Assembly: GCF_946886895.1 (NCBI RefSeq)
Contig: NZ_CAMPJO010000004.1
Span: 248,001 to 312,000 of the forward strand
Origin: an uncultured Marinobacter sp.
GTDB lineage: Bacteria > Pseudomonadota > Gammaproteobacteria > Pseudomonadales > Oleiphilaceae
Direction: 5' to 3'
DNA length: 64,000 nucleotides
The position numbers and the translations under genes were made by a program. The notes beneath the pieces were generated by a model. It did no database searches, had not been told where the DNA came from, and was given only the letters and a program-made list of their open reading frames with translations. Positions 32,086-39,468 of the stretch are shown one piece after another. The stretch's first letter is position 1. Every line of letters starts with the position of its first letter.

Positions 32086-33096
32086 ATGAATCGTTGGTTT
32101 GTGCGAGGCGTGATCCTTGTTTCCGCGGCTGGCCTGCTTCCGGGCATGGTGCTGGCCCAGGAGGGGAATGTAGACCAGGCGAGGGAAGCGCTGGCCAAGC
32201 AGGCGGGTGATGAAGACGCTTCACGTCAGCTCGAGGAGGTCTTTCAGGCGGCCGAGAAAAGCTATTCCCTGCAGAAGAAAGGGAGCCACTCCCTGAACTA
32301 CTCCTTTGATTATTCCTATACCGCCGATCAGCGGCTGGATCTGGAAATCACCGGAGGCTCTGTGCGTAACCTGGACGTGGTGCCGTCCGCGACCCATAAC
32401 TTCACCAACGCCTTCTCCTACGACTACGGTTTGCTGGACAACCTCACCGTCGGCACCCGGATTCCGCTGGTGGTGAAGTACGACACCGAAGACGAACTGA
32501 ACGTGTACGACGTGGGGGACTTCTCGTTCACCGCCCGCTGGCAGCCGTTTGCCTATGTGCCGGGCAAGATGTCCACAACGCTGTTCGGGACACTGACCAC
32601 AAAGACCGGGGTCAGCCCTTACGAAATTGATATCCGGGAGCAATTGTCCACGGGCAGCGGCTATTACTCGCTTGGGGGTGGTGCCAGTCTGTCAAAGGTG
32701 CTGGATCCGGTGGTGGTTTTCGGGTCTGTCAGCGCCACTTACAATCTTCCGGCGGAGGACCTTCAGCAGGTCCGGGGCGCCCGCCTGCTGGAACAGGTGG
32801 ACCCGGGTTTTGGCCTGTCCGGCTCTGCCGGTTTTGCCTACTCCCTGTCCTATGATATTTCCCTGAGTATTTCCGCGCAGATCAGTTACAGCGATGAAAC
32901 GGTACTGAGCTTTTCAGACAACACCCAGGCGGTTGCCCAGGATCAGATGACGGGCTTCCTGAGCCTGTCGCTGGGTACCCGGGTCAGCGACACCACCATC
33001 GTCAACAGCAGCCTGGGTATCGGTCTGACCGAGGACGCACCGGACTTCTCCCTGGGTGTTTCCTTCCCCATTAATTTCTCTGGCCTCAAAGAGTGA
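32086..33096 (+). CDS. Outer-membrane beta-barrel protein with N-terminal helix, FapF-like
   Basis: Protein of 336 aa. The signal peptide is residues 1-25, ending in VLA. Residues 26-60 (GNVDQAREALAKQAGDEDAS onward) form a helical, possibly coiled-coil, segment. From about residue 65 to the end there are alternating amphipathic strands (SLNYSFDYSYTADQRLDLEI, later SLSYDISLSISAQISYSDET), with a terminal strand before FSGLKE. A helical plug before a barrel, next to a C39 peptidase, recalls FapF, the secretion pore for Fap amyloid. Similarity at residue level was not tested; a general transporter of the phenol-degradation MetA barrel type is the alternative. Confidence 0.7.
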   Translation: MNRWFVRGVILVSAAGLLPGMVLAQEGNVDQAREALAKQAGDEDASRQLEEVFQAAEKSYSLQKKGSHSLNYSFDYSYTADQRLDLEITGGSVRNLDVVPSATHNFTNAFSYDYGLLDNLTVGTRIPLVVKYDTEDELNVYDVGDFSFTARWQPFAYVPGKMSTTLFGTLTTKTGVSPYEIDIREQLSTGSGYYSLGGGASLSKVLDPVVVFGSVSATYNLPAEDLQQVRGARLLEQVDPGFGLSGSAGFAYSLSYDISLSISAQISYSDETVLSFSDNTQAVAQDQMTGFLSLSLGTRVSDTTIVNSSLGIGLTEDAPDFSLGVSFPINFSGLKE

Positions 33097-33134
33097 TTGG
33101 TGCCACTGACAATTTACGGGACGGGAAGAGCTCC

Positions 33135-34760
33135 ATGGGACACAGCAGTCACAAGCGGCAGATTCTCGCGGCCCTGATTGCCGCGACACTCTCGGGCGGG
33201 GTCGAGGCCCAGCTGGCCCAGAATCTGACCATCCATCCCAAGGCACTGGCACTGGGGAACGCGGTCACCGCCGACCCCCCCGGGATCATGGCCATCCACT
33301 ACAACCCGGCGGGCCTGACCAAACTGGACGGGCGCCAGCTGGAAGTGAACCTGATGAGTGTGTACCTCGACATCGACGCGGATTTTACCGCGCCGGACGG
33401 GTACAACATCTTCGGGATTGATGGCCTTGAGATTGATCCCCGGACCGGCAAGCAGCGGGACCCGGTCGCCAATACCCACAGCCATACCAACAATGTCGCC
33501 CTGTATCTGCCCGGCTATGGCATTCTGCGGGCGCCACCGGGGCCGGCGGTGGCGCCCTCGGCGGGTATCAGTATCAACCCTCCGGGCTCCAAGCTCACGT
33601 TTGCCAACGCCTTTTATCTACCCCTGGCGGCGGGTTTTTACCGGGAAAAGGACGACCCCGGCCGGTACCAGCCCCAGGCGACGGCTCTGCAGCGAACAAC
33701 CTATCTCTCGCCGACCGTAGCCTATGAAATCAACGACGACTGGTCGGTAGGGGCGGGCGTTCATCTCTCCCACATGGGAATCGCTGCGGACCAGTACATG
33801 CGGGCACCAAACCTGCTGCTGGGTGTGGCCGAGATTCTTCAGGATGCCTTCAACTGCGAAAGCGGCGACGAGCCTTTGCAGCCCTGGCTAGCCCTGTGTG
33901 GCGGCAATGTTGGCCCCTGGGATGACATCGGCGCCCTCAACATCAACGTTCAGGAGACGCTATCGCCGACCTACTCCCTGGGTGTCATGTGGGAGCCGGC
34001 GGACTGGTTCAGCTGGGGGGCGAGTTACACCTCCGAAGCTGAAATGAACATGAAGGGCACCTTCGAGATCCAGTACACCGAAGACTGGTCCGGTTTCTGG
34101 CAGAGCGTGAACAGTTCGGTGCTGGGGGCCATCACCTCGGCGATTCTCAGCCTTCCCTCGGGGGCGCCCCGGGAAGCGGGTAACGTCAGCATGGATCTGG
34201 TATATCCTCAGCATTTCCAGACCGGCATCAGTGTCGATGTCCACCCGAAGCTGACGCTGAACGCAGACATTGGCTGGACCGACTACAAACAGTGGGACGC
34301 CTTTACCTTCCGGTTTGATCGTAACCTGGAGTTTCTCAACGCTGCCCGGATTCTGTCGCCGGACAATGCCACACCGAACACCCTGCGCTTGCCTCTGGGC
34401 TTCAAAAGTCAGTGGAACTGGGCTTTTGGCATGGAGTTCCACGCGTCGTCCCGGCTGGATCTGAGGGCCGGTGTGGAAATCCGTGACTCAGTGATCCCGG
34501 ATGACCAGCGTCAGATTATGGCGCCGTTCGGTGGCGCCAACCTGTACAGCATCGGTATGGGGTATCAGTGGGACAAGGATACCGAGATCGACATGAATCT
34601 CAGTTATCTGCACTCCATTGAGACCATTCCGGCGGATACCAGTTGCAACCTGAACTGCGATAACATCACAAACATCATTTACAATCCTTACGCTGGTCTG
34701 AACGTGAAAACCTCGCTCAGGGTAGTGATGGCGGGGCTGAGCTTCCGAACCAAATTCTGA
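33135..34760 (+). CDS. OmpP1/FadL-family outer-membrane protein
   Basis: Outer-membrane barrel of 541 aa for hydrophobic substrates. The signal peptide ends about residue 25 (VEA). FadL-type features are the N-terminal hatch NLTIHPKALALGNAVTADPP with the NPAGLTKLDG motif, repeated amphipathic strands and a C-terminal GLSFRTKF strand ending in aromatic Phe. The start 33135, with GGGAAGAG upstream, was preferred to GTG 33093, which overlaps the previous stop. Two Cys pairs (about residues 250-270 and 510-515) may form disulfides. It is in line with the C39 and barrel genes; FadL homologues often take up alkanes or fatty acids. Confidence 0.85.
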   Translation: MGHSSHKRQILAALIAATLSGGVEAQLAQNLTIHPKALALGNAVTADPPGIMAIHYNPAGLTKLDGRQLEVNLMSVYLDIDADFTAPDGYNIFGIDGLEIDPRTGKQRDPVANTHSHTNNVALYLPGYGILRAPPGPAVAPSAGISINPPGSKLTFANAFYLPLAAGFYREKDDPGRYQPQATALQRTTYLSPTVAYEINDDWSVGAGVHLSHMGIAADQYMRAPNLLLGVAEILQDAFNCESGDEPLQPWLALCGGNVGPWDDIGALNINVQETLSPTYSLGVMWEPADWFSWGASYTSEAEMNMKGTFEIQYTEDWSGFWQSVNSSVLGAITSAILSLPSGAPREAGNVSMDLVYPQHFQTGISVDVHPKLTLNADIGWTDYKQWDAFTFRFDRNLEFLNAARILSPDNATPNTLRLPLGFKSQWNWAFGMEFHASSRLDLRAGVEIRDSVIPDDQRQIMAPFGGANLYSIGMGYQWDKDTEIDMNLSYLHSIETIPADTSCNLNCDNITNIIYNPYAGLNVKTSLRVVMAGLSFRTKF

Positions 34761-34791
34761 GGCGGTCTCAGGCAAACAAAGTGGTGGCTCG

Positions 34792-35790
34792 GTGGGCAGA
34801 CGAACACTATGGACAACCGCGGGGTGGCTCCTCTCCGGGCTTTTGCTGGCGGGCTGCCAGGTGGGGGGCTCTCCGGTCTCTGAGCGGCAGGGTTACTTTA
34901 CCTGGGTCGATGAGCAGGGCAGGGTCCGTTATTCGCCCATTGTTGAAGCGCCTGACCAGCAGAGCCCCGCCCCTGACCGGGAAATAACGCGGGAACCGGA
35001 GGCGGAATACACGCTGGAAAACTACCCGGACGCCGAACAGCTGCGAAAAGAGGGTTACGTGCGTCCCGGCGAGCGACAACCCTATTTCACATGGCGCGAT
35101 GCCAACGGCAATGTGCGGGTGAGTTACTACCGCCCGGACACTCGCACGGATGCAGAAAAAGGCCTGGTCGAGCCGCCAGTCCGAATCACGCCGGCGAGCG
35201 TTTACCACGGCGGTCAGGCGCCGGCTGAACGTGAGCCGGTTCCGGGCTATGATCCGGATGCGTTCGCGATTCTGGGCATTGAGCCCTCGGGCGAGGACTA
35301 CATGACGCGGTTCTCGGAGGTCTGTTGCCAGGCGCTGAACCCGGCAAACCACCATGAGTGGCAATCCGGGCGGGAGTTTGGCGTCCGGGTGACCGACGCC
35401 TCGCCGGTTTATCCGTTCCCGTCAGGCGACAGCCCCTATGAGCTGGTGGCTTTACCGGATCACCCCGCATCATCCGGCTTTCTTATCCGTATCCATTCCT
35501 ACGCCCATGACGGCGTGTTTGTCCCCAGTTTTGCCTTCCTTGATGAACAGCGCCGGCCGGTTCGCCTGGTGACCGATCTGGTGATGGCGTTCACCCCGGA
35601 AACCTGGCACCGGCGTGGCTACCTCTCCGCCTGGGTGCCCGTGTTCCCGGGCCAGGGCGAACGCTGGCTGCTGGTGTTCACCCGGAGCCGGGACCTGCGG
35701 GGGCAGACGGTGATCGAGACCCCGCAGGGTCCGGAATCCACCCCCCACGTAACCACCGGCGAACTTGGCCTGAAAATGCTGGAAGACTAG
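34792..35790 (+). CDS. MalM-like lipoprotein with two WxDExGxVxYS-type repeats
   Basis: Protein of 332 aa. The GTG start (MGRRTLWTTAG) leads to a lipobox LLAGC, with lipid attachment at about Cys22. Two copies of a DUF4124-like motif follow: YFTWVDEQGRVRYSP near 35-49 and YFTWRDANGNVRVSY near 100-115. The C-terminal half resembles MalM of the E. coli maltose operon (GVFVPSFAFLDEQRRPV, later LLVFTRSRDLRGQTV). It is the last of the four-gene envelope cluster. Function is unknown; MalM itself is periplasmic and poorly understood. The C-terminus overlaps the convergent deacetylase stop. Confidence 0.7.
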   Translation: MGRRTLWTTAGWLLSGLLLAGCQVGGSPVSERQGYFTWVDEQGRVRYSPIVEAPDQQSPAPDREITREPEAEYTLENYPDAEQLRKEGYVRPGERQPYFTWRDANGNVRVSYYRPDTRTDAEKGLVEPPVRITPASVYHGGQAPAEREPVPGYDPDAFAILGIEPSGEDYMTRFSEVCCQALNPANHHEWQSGREFGVRVTDASPVYPFPSGDSPYELVALPDHPASSGFLIRIHSYAHDGVFVPSFAFLDEQRRPVRLVTDLVMAFTPETWHRRGYLSAWVPVFPGQGERWLLVFTRSRDLRGQTVIETPQGPESTPHVTTGELGLKMLED

Positions 35791-35798
35791 TCTTCCGG
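35783..35798. repeat. 16-bp palindrome carrying both convergent stop codons
   Basis: GGAAGACTAGTCTTCC is a perfect palindrome. Its central CTAG holds the TAG stop of the MalM-like gene and, on the other strand, the TAG stop of the deacetylase gene. Because of the symmetry both proteins end in Glu-Asp. Too short at the tip to be an efficient hairpin. Confidence 0.8.
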
Positions 35799-36812
35799 CT
35801 GGCTCAAATCCAGCCACTGCTGTGACAGCCAGTAATAGCTGCCGTCTTTTGCCGGATGGGTGCAGTTATAACGGAACCGGCGACTGTTGAACGGTTCTGG
35901 CGCCTGCACCAGGACCATTCCGTCGTCTACCGTGACATCGATGCGCCCCATGCCCGAGGCAAAGCAGGTCAACCGGGCCTTGTTCAGGCTGTCGGCCAGC
36001 GGGAAGGAGAGGGTCGGCGGGTTCGATGCCAGTACACCGTCTGGCAATGCATCGGCATCAACGGGAAACGCCTGGCTTTGCAGCTTGGTTTTCAGTGTGC
36101 TGAGTTGCCCGTAGGCGTTGGCCATGGGGAATCTGGGCAGACGTGTCTTGCTTGATTGGCTGCCGATGGCTCCGGACTGTTGCCCGTAACCAAACCAGCC
36201 GCGCTCTGACAGTTCGGCCTCCAGTGCGGCATCGAACTCGCCGTAGGGATAGGCGAACAGCGGCGCATCGGTGCCCAGTCGATCCCTGAGTGCGGACTGG
36301 GCCTGATCCAGGCTCTTGCTGATACGGCTGTGCCAGGCTTCCACGGATTCGCCGGGTTTACGGGCCAGATGGCCATGGTCGGCGCTGTGGTTGGCAATGG
36401 TGACGCCCTCCCGGGACGCCAGTTCGGCCAGTTGGTTCCAGGTCATATAGCCCTCGCTGCCCACCGCCCGGGTGTTGACGAAGACAGTATAGGGCCAGTT
36501 ACGTTTGGCCAGCATCGGCGCGGCCTGTTGATAGACCGAGTCGTAGGCATCATCAAACGTCAGGGCAACTTTCTGGGCCGGGTCACCGGCCAGCGCTGCC
36601 CTGGTTGCAGTGTGCAGGTCGACCACCGGTAACCCGAGGTTTTCAATCATGTCCAGCTGAGCTTTGAACAGCGATACCGATGTGCTGGTGGACGGCGGCG
36701 TTGAATCGCTGATGTGGTGGTACTGAAGCACCACCAGGTCCGCCCGTGTAGTGGTGGCGATCGTGATCAGTGCCAGGGTAAGCAGGGCTGTCACAAACTG
36801 TCTGTTAACCAT
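35787..36812 (-). CDS. Secreted polysaccharide deacetylase
   Basis: Protein of 341 aa with a signal peptide at residues 1-24 (ending TRA). The NodB-type domain spans about 25-240. Metal and catalytic motifs are VALTFDDAYDS and ANHSADHGHL (HSxxH), with FAYPYGEFD. It should remove acetyl groups from a surface or periplasmic polysaccharide, as PgaB does on poly-GlcNAc. The last 80 residues form an extra small domain. No pga genes are near, and it stands alone, convergent with the lipoprotein gene. Confidence 0.9.
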   Translation of the reverse strand: MVNRQFVTALLTLALITIATTTRADLVVLQYHHISDSTPPSTSTSVSLFKAQLDMIENLGLPVVDLHTATRAALAGDPAQKVALTFDDAYDSVYQQAAPMLAKRNWPYTVFVNTRAVGSEGYMTWNQLAELASREGVTIANHSADHGHLARKPGESVEAWHSRISKSLDQAQSALRDRLGTDAPLFAYPYGEFDAALEAELSERGWFGYGQQSGAIGSQSSKTRLPRFPMANAYGQLSTLKTKLQSQAFPVDADALPDGVLASNPPTLSFPLADSLNKARLTCFASGMGRIDVTVDDGMVLVQAPEPFNSRRFRYNCTHPAKDGSYYWLSQQWLDLSQPED

Positions 36813-36844
36813 CGTGGCTCCGTTGCAGTGCGGCTTGGTGTCAA

Positions 36845-37513
36845 TTATCGAGTGGTTTGCTGAAAGTGCGTTTTCAGTACCGCGAAGGCCTCATTGAGAC
36901 CTTGTATGGTATCGGTGTCGCCTCCACGGTCAGGATGGGCCCGCATGACCGCCCGCCGGAACCGGTGCTTCACCTCCGGAAAACTGTCCGGAATGCCACC
37001 GAATCCCAGCCGCTCCGCGGCCGCCAGGATGTCGGCCCTGGCGGGAGTCGCGCCCGGTCGGCCAGACCAAAAATCGTCCATCATTCTGGTGATCGCCTCG
37101 TCCGGCAACCGGTACTGGGACAGGTCCAGGTAGAATTGACGCAGGCTGTCCACGCTGTCCGGCACACCATGACCACCAACGACGTTACTGGCCTCCAGCC
37201 GGATGTTCAGGGGTGAGATGTTCAGGCTTTCACCGCCTGCCGCCAGTTGATCCCGAAGCCGGTACAGCACGTGGAACAACAGGAAGTGTACCGGATACAG
37301 GTTTTCGGGCTCACTGAACCGGACCTCGCCAATCAGTGACCAGGGGGGCTGCTGCAGCACCTTGATCAGCGTCAGCTCGTTGATTCCGGTCGGTGCCTGG
37401 CGCAACTCGTGCTCCACGGCCACCAGCAAATGCTGGACCTGGTGCTCCAGCAGGGCGTCAGCCTCCGACGAACGCGGTAGTGGTCTGTTCTGAGTCGCAA
37501 TCGTCTGCTTCAT
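36845..37513 (-). CDS. DnaJ-related protein
   Basis: Protein of 222 aa. The N-terminal 150 residues fit the DNA-J-related domain (EADALLEHQVQHLLVAVEHE and onward). A C-terminal J-domain carries the HPD tripeptide (VMRAHPDRGGD, about 195-205), which would stimulate DnaK ATPase. No Gly/Phe-rich linker or zinc domain is present, so it is a type III J-protein. The start at 37513 gives the family N-terminus; upstream in-frame sequence runs into ttcA on the other strand. Its client is unknown. Confidence 0.85.
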   Translation of the reverse strand: MKQTIATQNRPLPRSSEADALLEHQVQHLLVAVEHELRQAPTGINELTLIKVLQQPPWSLIGEVRFSEPENLYPVHFLLFHVLYRLRDQLAAGGESLNISPLNIRLEASNVVGGHGVPDSVDSLRQFYLDLSQYRLPDEAITRMMDDFWSGRPGATPARADILAAAERLGFGGIPDSFPEVKHRFRRAVMRAHPDRGGDTDTIQGLNEAFAVLKTHFQQTTR

Positions 37514-37585
37514 GGCACCTATGTTAGGAGAGTCGGGGCTGTCAGGAAAGCCTGACACGCGTATAATCGCCTGTCCATTTGCCTG

Positions 37586-38512
37586 ATGAACGTTGTTGGT
37601 ATGCCAGACGCAATAACCGCCAGTCCAGAGTCCACCAGTGCCGAGCGCGAGCGCCGCCAGAAGCTGGAAACAAACAAACTGCAGAAACGTCTGCGCCGGG
37701 AAGTCGGCCAGGCGATCGCCGATTTCTCGATGATTGAGGCCGGCGATAAAGTGATGTGCTGTCTCAGCGGTGGCAAGGACTCCTACGCCATGCTGGATAT
37801 TCTGATGAACCTGCAGAAAAGCGCGCCGGTGTCTTTCGAGCTGATTGCCGTCAACCTCGATCAGAAGCAGCCTGGTTTCCCGGAAGAGGTGCTGCCGGGC
37901 TATCTCGATAACCTGGGTATTGAATACCACATCATCGAGAAAGACACCTACAGCATTGTCAAAGACAAGGTGCCCGAGGGGAAAACCACCTGTGGCCTGT
38001 GTTCCCGGCTACGTCGCGGAATTCTCTATAATTTCGCGGAAGAGCACGGGGTCACCAAAATTGCGCTGGGCCACCATCGGGATGATCTGCTGGAAACCCT
38101 GTTTCTGAATATGTTCTATGGCGGCAAGCTGAAAACCATGCCACCGGTGCTGCACAGTGACGATGGCCGTAACACAGTGATCCGGCCCTTGGCGTACAGC
38201 CGGGAAAAGGACATCGCCCGCTATGCGGCGCTGAGGGAATATCCGATCATTCCGTGCAATCTGTGCGGGTCTCAGGAGAACCTGCAGCGTCAAGTGATCA
38301 AGGACATGTTCCAGGGCTGGGACAAGCAGCACCCGGGGCGACTGGAAACCATGTTCCGGGCCATCTGCAACGTGGAGCCATCGCACCTGGCGGATCCCGA
38401 GCTCTACGACTTCCGGGAAGGAAAGCGTCTGGGCGGTAAGCGCCAGGCGGTAAACACGGCCGATCCGGTGGAAACTCCGGACTTTGGCCGGCTGGATGTG
38501 CTGAATATCTGA
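37586..38512 (+). CDS. ttcA: tRNA 2-thiocytidine(32) synthetase TtcA
   Basis: Cytoplasmic ATP-dependent enzyme that thiolates C32 of certain tRNAs, 308 aa. The PP-loop is [12 protein letters not shown] (about 60-70). Two Cys pairs that hold the [4Fe-4S] cluster in this family are CGLC and CNLC in the middle and later part, and [13 protein letters not shown] is diagnostic. The ATG at 37586 is used; ATG 37601 is equally possible. It is a single gene divergent from the DnaJ-related gene. Confidence 0.95.
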   Translation: MNVVGMPDAITASPESTSAERERRQKLETNKLQKRLRREVGQAIADFSMIEAGDKVMCCLSGGKDSYAMLDILMNLQKSAPVSFELIAVNLDQKQPGFPEEVLPGYLDNLGIEYHIIEKDTYSIVKDKVPEGKTTCGLCSRLRRGILYNFAEEHGVTKIALGHHRDDLLETLFLNMFYGGKLKTMPPVLHSDDGRNTVIRPLAYSREKDIARYAALREYPIIPCNLCGSQENLQRQVIKDMFQGWDKQHPGRLETMFRAICNVEPSHLADPELYDFREGKRLGGKRQAVNTADPVETPDFGRLDVLNI

Positions 38513-38522
38513 ACCGGCCCGG

Positions 38523-39212
38523 TCAGTGGCCCGATATCATGGCAATGGGCAGGGTCCAGATACCGAACAGCATCAGCAGGCCACCGGCGAGTTTGCGAAA
38601 CAGAGGGTGCTGCTTCAGGCGCCGGATCCCGCCGGCGGCGTATCCGGTTGCCAGCATGGAGGGCAGGGTACCCAGGCCAAAGCAGGCCATGGTGAGGGCG
38701 GCCGATCCCACGGAGGGCTGTAGCGCGGCCCAGCCCAGGGTGCTGTAAACCAGCCCGCACGGCAACCAGCCCCAAAGGGACCCCAGGGCCAGTGCCTGAC
38801 CGGCGTGAGTGACGGGGACAAAGCGACGGGTGAGAGGAGATACCCGCTTCCAGACCGGCGCGCCCAGGCGTTCTACGTACCGTATGCCCTGCCACCACTG
38901 CCCCATGGACAGCCCCATGAAAATAAGCAGCAGGCCGGCGAGGGTTCTCAATATCGGCCCGAGCCCCGCCCAGGCACTGGCGGCCGACGTGCTGACCAGG
39001 GCCACCAGGGCGGCGATGGCGACGTAACTGCCGACGCGACCGACGTTAAAGGCCAGCAGCATGGCGGTTTGCCGTGCCCGGAACCCCTTCCCCACAGGGA
39101 CCGCCATGGAGAGCGAGGCGCTGATGCCGCCGCACATGCTCAGGCAGTGGGTGCTGCCGAGTAGCCCGATCAGAAACGCACTGGGGTAGCTGAGGTAGAG
39201 TTCAGGATTCAT
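38523..39212 (-). CDS. TauE/SafE-type membrane protein of the cbb3 oxidase cluster
   Basis: Inner-membrane protein of 229 aa with about six helices. It starts MNPELYLSYPSAFLIGLLGSTHCLSMCGG, where the paired Cys near residues 23 and 27 resemble metal-binding sites of the DsbD/CcdA-like and heavy-metal exporters. It overlaps ccoS by 11 bp and ends the ccoGHIS operon. Members at this place are thought to help copper delivery or haem oxidase maturation. The precise role is not established. Confidence 0.85.
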   Translation of the reverse strand: MNPELYLSYPSAFLIGLLGSTHCLSMCGGISASLSMAVPVGKGFRARQTAMLLAFNVGRVGSYVAIAALVALVSTSAASAWAGLGPILRTLAGLLLIFMGLSMGQWWQGIRYVERLGAPVWKRVSPLTRRFVPVTHAGQALALGSLWGWLPCGLVYSTLGWAALQPSVGSAALTMACFGLGTLPSMLATGYAAGGIRRLKQHPLFRKLAGGLLMLFGIWTLPIAMISGH

Positions 39213-39432
39213 CTGGCTTGTTGTCAGTGCCCTCGGGACGGTCCGCTTGCCCGTCGGGTTTTTCCGCCCGTGCTTCGTCCGGAATCATGTCTTCGTCGTC
39301 GTCATACAGAATGCGGTGGGCCGGCCCCTCAAGGTCATCGTACTGCCCATTCCGTACCGCCCATGAAAACAACACGATGCCCAGGGCGACCAGGATCAGC
39401 ATCACGGGCACTAGAATCATCACGATCTGCAT
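39202..39432 (-). CDS. ccoS: cbb3 oxidase assembly protein CcoS
   Basis: Small protein of 76 aa with one N-terminal helix (VMILVPVMLILVALGIVLFSW) followed by the CcoS motif AVRNGQYDDLEGPAHRIL and an acidic tail. CcoS is needed for cofactor insertion into the CcoN subunit. It follows ccoI by 36 bp and overlaps the TauE/SafE-like gene, so it is within the ccoGHIS transcript. Confidence 0.93.
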   Translation of the reverse strand: MQIVMILVPVMLILVALGIVLFSWAVRNGQYDDLEGPAHRILYDDDEDMIPDEARAEKPDGQADRPEGTDNKPDES

Positions 39433-39468
39433 GGCACGGGCCTCCCGGGAAAACAGGCTGCTACGGTA

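Noticed and set aside
31219..35790. A complete Fap functional-amyloid operon
   Set aside because: Only FapD-like and FapF-like components are plausible. No FapB/FapC-type repeat protein or FapA/FapE-like gene is visible.
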